64,000 bases of DNA from Rathayibacter tritici (lineage in GTDB: Bacteria > Actinomycetota > Actinomycetes > Actinomycetales > Microbacteriaceae). A model generated the notes under the pieces. The model made no database searches. It had not been told where the DNA came from and worked only from the letters and a program-made list of their open reading frames with translations. The DNA lies in contig NZ_PSWS01000062.1 in NCBI RefSeq assembly GCF_002932875.1, positions 1 to 64,000 of the forward strand, in the 5' to 3' direction. The position numbers and the translations under genes are program-made. This document shows positions 50,225 to 59,547 of the stretch, piece after piece (position 1 is the first letter of the stretch; the number at the start of each line of letters is the position of its first letter).

Positions 50225-51645
50225 CGGTGGCGCTCCCCGAGACGCTCGGCGAGGAAACGCAGGCCCGCGGAGTTGGAGGACTTGACCAGCACGGTGTCAC
50301 CCGGGCGCAGGTACTCCTCCAGGAACGCGAACGCCTCGTCCGAGGTCTCGGCGAAAACGGACTCGCCGCTCCAGGACCCCTCGCGCTCGGCCGCGACGTG
50401 GATACGCCGGGCGCCGCGGCCCACCACGACGATCTGGGCGATGTTCAAGCGCACGGCCAGCAGGCCGACGCGATCGTGCTCCTCGTCGGCCCACTCGCCG
50501 AGTTCGCTCATCTCGCCCAGGACCGCGACTGTGCGCCCCTGGGGCTTCGCGATCTGGGCGAGCGTGCGCAGCGCGGCGGCGGTGGAGTCGGGGCTCGCGT
50601 TGTAGGCGTCATTGATGACGCGGACGTCCTCGCCGCCGAGGACCTCCATCCGGCCGCGCTCGGCGAGGGTGACGGTGGCGAGCGCGTCCACGATCGCGGG
50701 CAGCGTCACTCCGACCGAGAGCGCGGCGGCGGTCGCCGCGAGGGCGTTCATCACGTGGTGCTCGCCGAGGACGCGCAGCAGGAGCTCGGCACGGGCGGAC
50801 TCCCGGCCCTCCCCCGCTGCGACCTCGATCGTGAAGCGGGTGCCGTCCGGGGTGGCGTCGATGTCGACGGCGCGAACATCAGCGCTCTCGCCGCGGCCGA
50901 ACCAGAGGACGCGAGCGGCGGCGCGGGCCGCCATCGAGGCGACACGGCCATCATCAGCGTTCAGCACGGCGACGTCGTCGACGGTGAGGTCGGCGACCAT
51001 TTCGGTCTTGGCCTCGAGCGTGCGCTCGATCCCGCCGAACTCCCCCGCGTGCGCGAGGCCCACCGCGAGCACGACGCCGACATCCGGCTTCGCCATCCGG
51101 ACGAGGCGGCGGATCTCGCCGACCGCGCTCGCCCCCATCTCGGCGACGAGGAAGCGCGTCGACTCCGACACCTGCAGCATCGTGATCGGCGCACCGACCT
51201 CGTTGTTGAAGGAGCCGCGCGGCGCGACCGTCTCGCCGACGCGCTCGAGGATCGTGCGCAGGAGGTTCTTGGTCGTCGTCTTGCCGTTCGAACCGGTAAC
51301 ACCGATGACGGTGAGCCCACCCTTCGCTCGCACACGGCGGACGACCTCGGTCGCGAGGGCGCCGAGCGCCTCGACCGAGTCGTCGACGAGAACCTGCGGC
51401 ACGTCGAGGTCGAGCGGACGCTCCACGATCAGGAGCGCAGCCCCGTGCTCGAGCGCGGCGGGCGCGAAGAGGTGGCCGTCGGTGTGCTCGCCGCGCTTGG
51501 CGACGAAGATCCCGCCGGGCGCGATCTCGCGGGAATCGGTCTCGGTCGCTCCGTCCACAACGGTGGCGGCCGTGGCGGCCGAGCCGGCCAGGTGGAGGCG
51601 GCCGGAGACGGCCTCGGCGATCTCGGTGAGGGTGAGGGCGATCAT
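50221..51645 (-). CDS. murF: UDP-MurNAc-tripeptide--D-Ala-D-Ala ligase MurF
   Basis: 474-aa ligase completing the pentapeptide. P-loop [30 protein letters not shown], and [19 protein letters not shown] are diagnostic. ATG 51645 directly abuts the murE stop (TAGATG). Stop overlaps mraY. Confidence 0.96.
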   Translation of the reverse strand: MIALTLTEIAEAVSGRLHLAGSAATAATVVDGATETDSREIAPGGIFVAKRGEHTDGHLFAPAALEHGAALLIVERPLDLDVPQVLVDDSVEALGALATEVVRRVRAKGGLTVIGVTGSNGKTTTKNLLRTILERVGETVAPRGSFNNEVGAPITMLQVSESTRFLVAEMGASAVGEIRRLVRMAKPDVGVVLAVGLAHAGEFGGIERTLEAKTEMVADLTVDDVAVLNADDGRVASMAARAAARVLWFGRGESADVRAVDIDATPDGTRFTIEVAAGEGRESARAELLLRVLGEHHVMNALAATAAALSVGVTLPAIVDALATVTLAERGRMEVLGGEDVRVINDAYNASPDSTAAALRTLAQIAKPQGRTVAVLGEMSELGEWADEEHDRVGLLAVRLNIAQIVVVGRGARRIHVAAEREGSWSGESVFAETSDEAFAFLEEYLRPGDTVLVKSSNSAGLRFLAERLGERHR

Positions 51646-53208
51646 CTACAGCCAGCCTGCCTCACGCAGTGCGTCACGGACGTCGTCTCTGGCCGAATAC
51701 GGCATGTGCACTCCTGCGATCTCCTGGTGGTCCTCGTGGCCGGGCCCGGCGTAGAGGATCGAGTCCCCTTCGTGCGCGAGAGCGACGGCAGCGCGCACGG
51801 CCGCGCGCGGGTCGGCGATCTCGTGGATCTCCCGGTCGGGCGCGGCGGCCCGGGCCCCCTGGAGGAGCGCGGCACGGATGGCGGCCGGATCCTCCCAGCG
51901 CGGGTGGAAGTCGGTCACGATCACGACGTCGGCCAGACGCGCCGCGATGGCGCCCATGTCGCTGCGCTTCGTGGTGTCGCGGTCGCCGTCGGCACCGAAC
52001 ACCATGAACAGGCGACCGGGAGTGATGGTCCGCAGCGCCTCGAGCGCGTTCTGGAAAGCGTCAGGAGTGTGGCCGTAGTCGACGTAGACGCGCGGCCCGC
52101 GCACGCCCGAGACCAGTTCGGCGCGGCCGGGGATGTAGACGTCGAGCCGACTGTCCTCCAGCGCGTGCGCGATGGCGTCCAGGTCGAAACCCGACTCCAC
52201 CAGCATCACGATCGCGAGCGCCGCGTTCGCCGCCATGTACCAGCCGATCAGCGAGACGGTGACGACGACGGAGCGGTTCTCGGGCCCGTCGAGGCGGAAC
52301 ATGGTGCTGTCGGCGGTCGCGTCGACGACGGTCATCGACCAGTCGGCGGGAGTGGTGGGGGCGACTCCGACGACCGACGAGCTGGCGAGCGTCGCGACGG
52401 GAATGCGGCTGCGCTCGGCGAGCTCGCGGCCCCACGCGCTGTCCACGGTGACGACACCGCGTCGCGCCCGCTCCGGCTCGAAAAGGTCGGCCTTGGCCTC
52501 GAAGTACTCGCGCATGTCGGAGTAGTCGTCGAGGTGGTCGTGGCTGAGGTTGGTGAAGCCGACGACGTCGAAGACGAGGCCGTCGATCCGATGCCGACTG
52601 AGCGCCTGCGCCGAGACCTCGATCGAGACCGCGCGGACGGCGGACTCGCGCATCCGGGCCAGCAGGCCGTGCAGCTCGCTCGCCTCGGGAGTGGTCAGCG
52701 AGCTGACGACCGCGACATCGCCGATGCGCCGCTCCGCCGTGGAGCTGAGCCCCGAGACGACCCCGAGCCGGCGCAGCAGGGCGTCGAGGAGGTAGACGGC
52801 GCTCGTCTTGCCGTTCGTGCCCGTCACTCCGAAGAGCGTCGGCACGTCCTCGCGCGTGCGGTGGATCCACGCGGCGACATCGCCCAGGGCGGCACGCGGA
52901 TCGGGGGTCACCAGGACGGGGAGGCCGCTGTCGGCGGCGAGCTCCGCACCGGCGGGATCGGTCAGCACGGCCACAGCGCCGGACGCGGCAGCCGCGGACG
53001 CGAAGGCCGCGCCATGTGCCCGCCGCCCCGCGACACCGACGTAGAGATCGCCGGATTCGACCTGGTTCGAGTCGAGAGTGACCCCGCTCACCTCGACGCC
53101 CTCGACACCGACGACCGGCCCGAGCGAGAACTCGGCGACGAGCTGGGAGAGGCTGCGCGGCACGGGGTGCTCGGGGCGGAGGGAGGACTGCGGGCGAGGG
53201 TCGTGCAC
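51646..53208 (-). CDS. murE: UDP-MurNAc-dipeptide--diamino acid ligase MurE
   Basis: 520-aa ligase adding the third residue of the stem peptide. P-loop [44 protein letters not shown] and VDYGHTPDAF are conserved. The specificity motif that is DNPR in meso-DAP enzymes (DDNPR in mycobacteria) reads DFHPR here (D433-R437), which argues for a different diamino acid such as diaminobutyrate, ornithine or lysine. GTG 53208 has a purine-rich AGAAAGAG upstream; a GTG at 53265 overlapping the ftsI stop is the alternative. Confidence 0.93.
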   Translation of the reverse strand: MHDPRPQSSLRPEHPVPRSLSQLVAEFSLGPVVGVEGVEVSGVTLDSNQVESGDLYVGVAGRRAHGAAFASAAAASGAVAVLTDPAGAELAADSGLPVLVTPDPRAALGDVAAWIHRTREDVPTLFGVTGTNGKTSAVYLLDALLRRLGVVSGLSSTAERRIGDVAVVSSLTTPEASELHGLLARMRESAVRAVSIEVSAQALSRHRIDGLVFDVVGFTNLSHDHLDDYSDMREYFEAKADLFEPERARRGVVTVDSAWGRELAERSRIPVATLASSSVVGVAPTTPADWSMTVVDATADSTMFRLDGPENRSVVVTVSLIGWYMAANAALAIVMLVESGFDLDAIAHALEDSRLDVYIPGRAELVSGVRGPRVYVDYGHTPDAFQNALEALRTITPGRLFMVFGADGDRDTTKRSDMGAIAARLADVVIVTDFHPRWEDPAAIRAALLQGARAAAPDREIHEIADPRAAVRAAVALAHEGDSILYAGPGHEDHQEIAGVHMPYSARDDVRDALREAGWL

Positions 53209-53258
53209 TGCCCGCTCTTTCTCTCGTTCTGGTACCTGGATCGCGGTCCCGGCCGGGC

Positions 53259-55031
53259 TCACCACGTCGTGGGGTACTCGACGGGAGGAACCGTGGACGG
53301 CTCCACCCGGTTGGTCTTGAGCACCTGCGTCATGACCTGCTGGAATACCGGAGCCGTCGCTTGGGACGTATTCATCTTAACCGGATCGGCGATGGTGACC
53401 GTCACGACGTACTCCGGGTCCTCCGCCGGAGCGAGTCCGGCGAGCGAGACCGTGTAGCTCTTCGAGTAGCCGCCCTTGCCGTCCGGCTGCTGAGCGGTGC
53501 CGGTCTTGGTGGCGATGTTGTAGCCGTCGATGTGGATGTCCTTCGCCAGCCAACCCTCGTTGTAATGAGTCTGCAGCATGTCGACAACCTGCTTGGCCGC
53601 CGAACTCGAGACCACCTGGGACCCCGTCGAGTCGGGCACGTCCACCTCCGAGCCCTCGGCCGTGGTGCAGCCCGCGATCAGCTGCGCCGGGAGCCGGACT
53701 CCGCCGTTGCCGAGCGTCTGGTAGATGCTCGCGACCTGCACGGCGGTCGCTGAAACGCCCTGGCCGAACATCGTCGTGTAGTTCGTCTGGTTGTCCCAGT
53801 CCTGGTAGTCGGCGAGGAGGCCGCCCTCCTCGCCGGGGAAGCCGCTGGTGGTGGGGGCGCCGAGGCCGAACTTCTGCAGGTAGTCGTACCGGGTCTGGGC
53901 CGACAGGCGAGAGCCGAGCATCGAGATACCGACGTTGGAGGAGTCCTTCAGGATGCCGGTCAGCGTGTAGTTCGTCGGCGTGTGCGAGAAGTCGTCACTG
54001 AACGACGCGCCGTCCTTCTCGAAGGCGTCCGGAACGACGACGTGCGTCGTCGGGCTTGCCTGGTCCTGGTCGATCAGCATCGCGGCCGTCATCGGCTTGA
54101 AGGTGGAGCCCGGCTCGAAGGGCGCCCGGAAGGCGCGCGAGCTGCGGTCCGCCGAGCCGCTCGCCTCGACGTTGTTCGGGTCGACGGTCGGAGTCTCTGC
54201 GACGGTGAGCAGCTTGCCGGTCTTGACCTCCTGCACCACGACGATCCCGTAGCTACCACCGACCTCGGCGACCCGCTGCGAGAGAACCTGCTGCGAGTAG
54301 TACTGCAGGTCGGAGTCGATGGTGAGCTTCAGCGTCCCGCCGTCCACGGCCGGTGTCTCTGAGACGGTGCTGCCCGGGATCCGAACGTAGTCGGCGCTGC
54401 GCTCGTAGCTCTCGGAGCCGTTCTGCCCGGCGAGGCAGGTGTTCTCGGCGTACTCCATGCCCTCCTGGGCGGCTCCGTCCGCTCCGACGTAGCCGACGAG
54501 GTTGCCGGCCACCGCGCCATTGGGGTAGCTGCGGCCCTGCTGCGTCTCGAAGTAGGTCCACGGGATGTCGAGCGCGACGAGCTTCTGGTACGCCTCCAGG
54601 TCGAGCCCCTCGGCGAGGACCAGGTAGTTGGCCTTCGCGTCCTTCGCCAGTGCCGCGTCGACCGCTCCGGTGATCTGCTCGATGGTCTGGCCGGTGACGG
54701 CGCCGATCTCAGAGGCGGCCTGCTGGACGCTGACCATGACCTTCTGGTCGCCGCCCAGCTCACGCGGGAACTCCGCGACGTTCTTCGGCGAGGTCGTCAG
54801 ACGGTAGCGCGTGGTGGTGTCCGCGAGCACTGTTCCGGAGCGGTCCACGATCGGACCGCGCTGACCGTAGGTGACAACGCTGTTCGACTGGTTCTGGGCG
54901 GCCGCATCGGTGAGCTCGTTCGCCCGCACGATCTGGATGTCGACCAGCTTGCCGATGAAAAGTCCGACGACGGCGACGATGATGACGAACGTGACGGCCG
55001 TGCGGCGTCTACTCGAGCGGTGGTGTCTCAC
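53259..55031 (-). CDS. ftsI: Septal transpeptidase FtsI (PBP3)
   Basis: 590-aa class B penicillin-binding protein cross-linking septal peptidoglycan. A basic N-terminus and one membrane helix (about 12-33) precede the PBP dimerisation domain (GQRGPIVDRSGTVLA). The transpeptidase carries S309-T-F-K312, SSN (364-366) and KTG (509-511). GTG 55031 with AAGGA about 11 nt upstream fits a short cytosolic tail. Partner of FtsW; lies after the ftsL-like gene. Confidence 0.96.
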   Translation of the reverse strand: MRHHRSSRRRTAVTFVIIVAVVGLFIGKLVDIQIVRANELTDAAAQNQSNSVVTYGQRGPIVDRSGTVLADTTTRYRLTTSPKNVAEFPRELGGDQKVMVSVQQAASEIGAVTGQTIEQITGAVDAALAKDAKANYLVLAEGLDLEAYQKLVALDIPWTYFETQQGRSYPNGAVAGNLVGYVGADGAAQEGMEYAENTCLAGQNGSESYERSADYVRIPGSTVSETPAVDGGTLKLTIDSDLQYYSQQVLSQRVAEVGGSYGIVVVQEVKTGKLLTVAETPTVDPNNVEASGSADRSSRAFRAPFEPGSTFKPMTAAMLIDQDQASPTTHVVVPDAFEKDGASFSDDFSHTPTNYTLTGILKDSSNVGISMLGSRLSAQTRYDYLQKFGLGAPTTSGFPGEEGGLLADYQDWDNQTNYTTMFGQGVSATAVQVASIYQTLGNGGVRLPAQLIAGCTTAEGSEVDVPDSTGSQVVSSSAAKQVVDMLQTHYNEGWLAKDIHIDGYNIATKTGTAQQPDGKGGYSKSYTVSLAGLAPAEDPEYVVTVTIADPVKMNTSQATAPVFQQVMTQVLKTNRVEPSTVPPVEYPTTW

Positions 55032-55068
55032 TGCGGCGGTGTCCTTCTGTGCATCAGTGCGGGCTGCG

Positions 55069-55629
55069 TCAGTGTGTGATGGGCGCGGGCAACTCGCCCT
55101 GCAACGGTACGGCTGCACCGTCGACGGCCGGGGAGGACGCGCTCGCACCCGATTGAAGAGCAGGAACGAGAGCGTTCGACACCAGTGGCGTCGCGGCGGT
55201 ACCCGCGACCTCGCTCGAGCTGGCCGAGGACGGGTCGCCGAGGACGGCGCCGTCGGAGAGGCGGAGGTAGACGGGCGCGGTGTTCGCGACCATGCCCAGG
55301 CCCTGCGCCGCCGTGGCGAGGTTCTGCGGCGAACTCAGCGTGTCGACCGCGTTCTGCTTCTCTGCGTTGCTGCGAGTGAGCGACTTCTGCTCGGTCTGTA
55401 GCGCCGAGATCTGGTAGGCCCCCTGCGAGAGTCCGACGCTCACCAGGAGCTGCACCACGATGATCGCGAACAGTCCGGCGACGGCGACGATCCCGTAGAC
55501 AAGCGTGGGACGCGATTTCACCCGGCCCGACGGGACGGCTTCAATCCGGGGGCCGGGCGTGCGCTCCTCGGGACGTGCCCGACGGGCGGTGTCGATAATG
55601 GCGGGGTCGATGACGGCGGTAGCGCTCAT
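55069..55629 (-). CDS. ftsL: FtsL-like cell division protein
   Basis: 186-aa bitopic protein with one membrane helix (about 43-66) followed by a coiled-coil segment ([20 protein letters not shown]) and an Ala/Ser-rich tail, the usual actinobacterial FtsL layout between rsmH and ftsI. Sequence conservation of FtsL is low, so position and architecture carry the call. ATG 55629 overlaps the rsmH stop (ATGA). Confidence 0.85.
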   Translation of the reverse strand: MSATAVIDPAIIDTARRARPEERTPGPRIEAVPSGRVKSRPTLVYGIVAVAGLFAIIVVQLLVSVGLSQGAYQISALQTEQKSLTRSNAEKQNAVDTLSSPQNLATAAQGLGMVANTAPVYLRLSDGAVLGDPSSASSSEVAGTAATPLVSNALVPALQSGASASSPAVDGAAVPLQGELPAPITH

Positions 55630-56609
55630 GCAGTGCTCCTGATCCTCTCGGCCGCGCGCAGACGCACGGGTGTCGCTCGGGGGTTCTGGGCCTTCTCGTC
55701 CTCGGAGGCGAGCTCGGCCCCGCGGATGACGAGTCGGAACTCGGGTCGGTGTTCCGGCAGCTCCATCGGGAGACCGTCCGGGGCAGTGGAGGAGGACGCG
55801 GCCTGGAGCGCGCGCTTGACGATGCGGTCCTCGAGCGACTGGTACGCCTCGACGACGATCCGCCCGCCGACGCCGATCCGGGCCAGTGCCGAGGGAATCG
55901 CCCGCCCGAGAACGGACAACTCCTGATTGACCTCGATCCGCAGCGCCTGAAAGACGCGCTTGGCGGGGTGGCCGTTGCGCTGGATCGCGACCGGGGTCGC
56001 CGCCTGGATGATCTCGACCAGCCGGCCGGAGCGCTCCAGCGGGCCCTCGCGGCGCGCCTCGACAATCTTTTTCGCGTAGCGAGCAGCGAGCCGCTCCTCG
56101 CCGTACTCGTGGAAGAGTCGGCGCAGGGCGCTCTCGTCGTACTCGGCGAGAACGGTCGCCGCAGTGAGCGGGGCGGTCGAGTCCATCCGCATGTCCAGCG
56201 GCGCGTCCTTGGAGTAGGAGAAACCGCGCTCGGTCTCGTCGAGCTGGAGCGAGGAGACGCCGAGGTCGAAAAGCGCGCCGTCGATCGTGTCGATGCCCAG
56301 CTCGTCGAGCACGTCCGGCAGCTCATCGTAGACGGCGTGCACGAGGTCGATCCGGGAGGCGTGGGCCGCGAGCCTCTCCCCCGCGAGCTGCAGGGCCTCG
56401 GGGTCACGATCCAGACCGACGAGGTGCAGCCCCGGGAAGCGCTCGAGCAACGCGAGCGAGTGCCCGCCCATGCCGAGCGTCGCATCCACGACCACTGCCC
56501 CGTCGCGCTCTAGCGCCGGTGCCAGGAGTTCGACGCAGCGCTCGAGCAGCACGGGGAGGTGCCGCTGCTCGGTGGGGCGGGGGGTGTTCTGGGGAGTGTT
56601 CTCTGTCAT
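55626..56609 (-). CDS. rsmH: 16S rRNA m4C1402 methyltransferase RsmH
   Basis: 327-aa SAM-dependent methyltransferase (MraW). It has [13 protein letters not shown], the SAM motif [29 protein letters not shown] and PLDMRMD. N4-methylation of C1402 tunes ribosomal decoding. Standard second gene of the division cluster, overlapped by ftsL. Confidence 0.97.
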   Translation of the reverse strand: MTENTPQNTPRPTEQRHLPVLLERCVELLAPALERDGAVVVDATLGMGGHSLALLERFPGLHLVGLDRDPEALQLAGERLAAHASRIDLVHAVYDELPDVLDELGIDTIDGALFDLGVSSLQLDETERGFSYSKDAPLDMRMDSTAPLTAATVLAEYDESALRRLFHEYGEERLAARYAKKIVEARREGPLERSGRLVEIIQAATPVAIQRNGHPAKRVFQALRIEVNQELSVLGRAIPSALARIGVGGRIVVEAYQSLEDRIVKRALQAASSSTAPDGLPMELPEHRPEFRLVIRGAELASEDEKAQNPRATPVRLRAAERIRSTA

Positions 56610-56718
56610 GGCGGTCCCGCCGGTCCCGATCCTGTCGCCCGATCCCCATCCAGCTCGCGTCCGGACACCGGGGAAGGTGCGTCCGGGCGCCGAGTGGCTG
56701 GGAGTCGCGCGACAGGAG

Positions 56719-57150
56719 CTAGAACAGGCCGGGGATCACCTCCTCCTGAGTGTCGGAGAACACGGACTCCTGCTCGTGCAGGTAGCTCTCCCAGGCGTCC
56801 TGCGCCCAGATCTCGGCGCGGTTGCCCGCCCCGATGACGGTCAGGTCGCGGTCCAGCCCGGCGTAAGCGCGCAGCGGAGCCGGCAGGGTCACGCGGTTTT
56901 GCTTGTCCGGCATCTCGGCGCTCGCCCCCGAGAGGAACACCCGGAGGAAGTCGCGTGCCTGCTTGCTGGTCACCGGCGCCTGCCGGATCTTCTCGTGCAT
57001 CACCTCGAACTCGGCCTGGCTGAACACGTAGAGGCACCGCTCCTGGCCGCGCGTGACGACGACTCCGGAGGAGAGCTCGTCGCGGAACTTGGCGGGGAGG
57101 ATCACACGGCCCTTCTCGTCGAGTTTGGGGGAATGGGTGCCGAGGAACAC
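56719..57150 (-). CDS. mraZ: Division cluster transcriptional regulator MraZ
   Basis: 143-aa AbrB-like DNA-binding protein with two SpoVT/MraZ repeats: [25 protein letters not shown] and, later, [18 protein letters not shown], each with the DxxGR/DxxNR core. GTG 57150 yields exactly the standard N-terminus and length. It normally binds repeats in its own promoter to control the dcw cluster; three matching boxes lie upstream. First gene of the cluster. Confidence 0.95.
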   Translation of the reverse strand: MFLGTHSPKLDEKGRVILPAKFRDELSSGVVVTRGQERCLYVFSQAEFEVMHEKIRQAPVTSKQARDFLRVFLSGASAEMPDKQNRVTLPAPLRAYAGLDRDLTVIGAGNRAEIWAQDAWESYLHEQESVFSDTQEEVIPGLF

Positions 57151-57189
57151 GGACTGCCCCCCAGTTCTTCCGGCCACGGATGGTGTGTC

Positions 57190-57214
57190 CTCCACAGTAC
57201 TCCACTTCCCCCCA
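57190..57214 (-). promoter_or_regulatory. MraZ-box operator
   Basis: On the minus strand TGGGG (57214-57210), TGGAG (57204-57200) and TGGAG (57194-57190) recur every 10 bp with 5-nt spacers, matching the known MraZ operator layout of TGGGN repeats. It lies 40 bp before the mraZ start. Confidence 0.7.
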
Positions 57215-57337
57215 CTCACAACCCGGGCACAGGCCGTGGCGCGCCGAAGGGACCCCCGTGATCCGCGTCATTCCGCGGATCCGTGATGGTGGGGCGAAGT
57301 GGAGGAGAACTGCGGCTGAGGGGAGGGCCGAGGCACG

Positions 57338-57368
57338 AAAAAAGGGCCGATCCGTGAGGATCGACCCT
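57338..57368 (-). terminator. Rho-independent terminator of the DUF3040 gene
   Basis: Stem GGGCCGATCC / GGATCGACCC with one mismatch and a 4-nt loop, followed on the minus strand by a run of six T (57343-57338). Located 21 bases after the DUF3040 stop. Confidence 0.85.
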
Positions 57369-57389
57369 GGGGTGGAGCGGAGGGGGGGG

Positions 57390-57779
57390 CTAGCCGCGCC
57401 CGTCTCCGCGGTTGTCCCACCTGTCGTTCAGACGGTCCATGAAACCGGAGCCCTGGCGGTTGCCCGTGCGGGGCCTGGTCTGCCGACCGACGTCGGGGAG
57501 CCCGGGCGCGGAGGAACCACCGGCTGCCGGCCGCATCGCGACGATCACACCGCCGAGCATGAACGCGAAGCCGAGGATGCCGACGAGGGGCTGACGCACG
57601 ACCACGCCCGCCACGAGGACGCCGAGACCGAGGATGCCGAGGAGGATGCCGAGCACCAGAGCGCGGTAGTTGGTGCCGCCGCGCCCCTTGCCGACCGCCG
57701 CCACGAAATCGGCATCGTTCTGATAGAGGTTGCGCTCCATCTCATCGAGGAGCCGTTGCTCGTGTTCCGAAAGCGGCAT
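57390..57779 (-). CDS. DUF3040 membrane protein
   Basis: 129-aa actinobacterial protein of unknown function. The family signature PLSEHEQRLLDEMERNLYQNDADFV occupies the N-terminus, followed by two membrane helices (about 40-82) and a disordered Gly/Arg/Asp-rich tail. DUF3040 genes often flank mraZ. ATG 57779 is used (ATG 57782 is the alternative), with AAGGGG upstream. Confidence 0.9.
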   Translation of the reverse strand: MPLSEHEQRLLDEMERNLYQNDADFVAAVGKGRGGTNYRALVLGILLGILGLGVLVAGVVVRQPLVGILGFAFMLGGVIVAMRPAAGGSSAPGLPDVGRQTRPRTGNRQGSGFMDRLNDRWDNRGDGRG

Positions 57780-57927
57780 CATGACCCCTTCAGGGTGTGG
57801 CGTCGATAGGGCGTGGCGTCGATCCTTCCGCGGAACGACACCGAGTAGGCGGGGTCTGGGCTCGAGCGGTCGGGCGGCGCTTCAGTGTAGACCGAGCCCG
57901 ACGCAGTCACCAGGCACCTTCGGTGCA

Positions 57928-57939
57928 TAGGCTGGTCGG
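57928..57939 (+). promoter_or_regulatory. -10 box predicting leaderless polyprenyl synthase mRNA
   Basis: TAGGCT at 57928-57933 ends 6 nt before GTG 57940. No ribosome-binding site is visible. Confidence 0.45.
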
Positions 57940-59040
57940 GTGAACCACAGCTCTCGACTCATCGATCGCGTCCAGCTCCGAATCGATGAATTCCTCACCG
58001 GGCGCACACCAATTCTGCGCTCCATAGGAGAGGACGTCTCCGCCCTCGGCGACCTTTCGCGGGACTTTCTCAGCGGGGGCAAGCGGTTTCGCGCGCGCTT
58101 CTGCGAGGCGGGCTGGAACGCCGTCTCGAGCGCCCCGAGCCAGGCCCACCCGAGTGGCTCCGATCCGATCGCTCGAGTCGGGGCGAGCCTTGAGCTGTTC
58201 CACGCGGCGGCGCTCGTGCACGACGACGTGATCGACAACTCCGACACCCGCCGCGGCGCGCCTGCGGCGCACCGGCGCTTCTCCTTCCTCCACGCCGACG
58301 GCGACTGGAGCGGAGACCGCGACGAGTTCGGCCGTTCCTCCGCGATCCTCCTGGGCGACCTACTCCTGGTCTGGTCCGACGAGATCTTCGCCGACGCGGA
58401 GTGGTCGCTCGGCGACCGCGCCGCCGCCGAGCGCGCACGAGCCGAGTTCAACCTGATGCGCACCGAAGTCACCCTGGGCCAGTACCTGGACATCCTCGAA
58501 GAGAGCGCGTGGGTGCGCCACCCCGAGCACGAGCACCTGGAGCGAGCCGAGCGGGTGGTCGTGTATAAGAGCGCCAAGTACAGCATCGAGGCGCCACTCG
58601 CGATCGGAGGCTCGCTGGCCGGCGGTGATGACGCCCAGCTCGACGCGCTGCGCCGCTTCGGACTCCCGGTCGGGATCGCGTTCCAGCTGCGCGACGACGT
58701 ACTCGGCGTCTTCGGCGACCCGGCCGTGACGGGCAAGCCCGCCGGCGACGACCTGCGTGAGGGCAAGCGCACCGTGCTGCTCGGGCTGGCCCGCGGCGCC
58801 TGCTCGCCGAGCGATCGAGCCGAACTCGACGCCGTTGTCGGCCACAGCGATGCCGACGCGGCCGCGATCGCGCGCGCGCAGGAGATCGTCGCGGGCAGCG
58901 GTGCCCTGGAGCAGCTGGAGGAGCGGATCGCCCATGAGGTTCAGGCCGCGACGGCGGTCCTCCCCGACGCGCCGCTGCGAGCCGAGGGCATCGCCGAACT
59001 CCGCGAGCTGGCAGCGCAGGTCACGGTCCGCACCTCCTAG
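57940..59040 (+). CDS. Trans-isoprenyl diphosphate synthase
   Basis: 366-aa all-alpha prenyltransferase condensing isopentenyl diphosphate with allylic diphosphates. First Asp-rich motif is DDVIDNSDTRR (FARM) and the second is QLRDDVLGVFGD (SARM); GGKRFRAR binds diphosphate. Product length (geranylgeranyl or longer, for menaquinone or carotenoids) is uncertain. GTG 57940 is fixed by the -10 box. Related to the IdsA/GrcC2 group of actinobacteria. Confidence 0.93.
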   Translation: MNHSSRLIDRVQLRIDEFLTGRTPILRSIGEDVSALGDLSRDFLSGGKRFRARFCEAGWNAVSSAPSQAHPSGSDPIARVGASLELFHAAALVHDDVIDNSDTRRGAPAAHRRFSFLHADGDWSGDRDEFGRSSAILLGDLLLVWSDEIFADAEWSLGDRAAAERARAEFNLMRTEVTLGQYLDILEESAWVRHPEHEHLERAERVVVYKSAKYSIEAPLAIGGSLAGGDDAQLDALRRFGLPVGIAFQLRDDVLGVFGDPAVTGKPAGDDLREGKRTVLLGLARGACSPSDRAELDAVVGHSDADAAAIARAQEIVAGSGALEQLEERIAHEVQAATAVLPDAPLRAEGIAELRELAAQVTVRTS

Positions 59041-59055
59041 GAGCGGATCCAGGGC

Positions 59056-59421
59056 TCAGGCCAGGGCCTGGGCCACCCGACGGACCTCGGCCTTGCGACC
59101 GGCGCGGAGGGCGAGGATCGGGCTCGTGCCCAGGCTCTCCTCAACGGCCAGCAGCCAGTCGACGGCCTCATCGTCGGTGAAGCCGGAGTCCGCGAGCAGG
59201 ATCGCGGTGCCCCGGATCTCCGTCATCGGCTCGCCCTCGCGGAGGAAGAGGGCCGGCACCTTCAGGACACCGTCCCGGCGGCTGCCGAGCAGGTGGCGCT
59301 CCTCGAGGAGGCGGCGGACCCGGCCGGCGCCGAGTCCGGTCAGCTCTACGAGGTCGGGGACGGTCAACCACTCCAGCTCGGAGTCGGTCGAGGTGGCGGG
59401 GGCAGCGGACGAGTCGGTCAC
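59056..59421 (-). CDS. Rv2175c-like DNA-binding protein
   Basis: 121-aa protein resembling mycobacterial Rv2175c, a winged helix-turn-helix DNA-binding protein that is phosphorylated by the neighbouring kinase PknL. WLTVPDLVELTGLGAGRVRRLLEERHL is the HTH, and FTDDEAVDWLLAVEESLG the C-terminal helical part. It is divergent from the PASTA kinase, the same arrangement as in mycobacteria, so it is a probable kinase substrate. GTG 59421 start. Confidence 0.88.
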   Translation of the reverse strand: MTDSSAAPATSTDSELEWLTVPDLVELTGLGAGRVRRLLEERHLLGSRRDGVLKVPALFLREGEPMTEIRGTAILLADSGFTDDEAVDWLLAVEESLGTSPILALRAGRKAEVRRVAQALA

Positions 59422-59535
59422 CCGTTAAGACTGCCACGAGCCCGCAGGGCCGCCAACCGCGACGGCGGCCAGGTGGGACGGGCCGGGTCCTGCGCCGCCC
59501 GGGCGTCGCTCACCGGTTCCGCCGGGGGTCTTGCC

Positions 59536-59547
59536 TAGACTCATCGC
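59536..59547 (+). promoter_or_regulatory. -10 box predicting leaderless kinase mRNA
   Basis: TAGACT at 59536-59541 ends 6 nt before GTG 59548, with no ribosome-binding site. Confidence 0.45.

Noticed and set aside
53209..53265. Start of murE at GTG 53265, overlapping ftsI
   Set aside because: No ribosome-binding site; extra 19 residues look unlike the family N-terminus. Kept as an alternative only.
50215..53457. A 1080-codon open frame on the plus strand opposite murF and murE
   Set aside because: High-GC shadow: it runs opposite well-conserved Mur ligases, is Arg/Asp/Val-rich, and shows no family motif.
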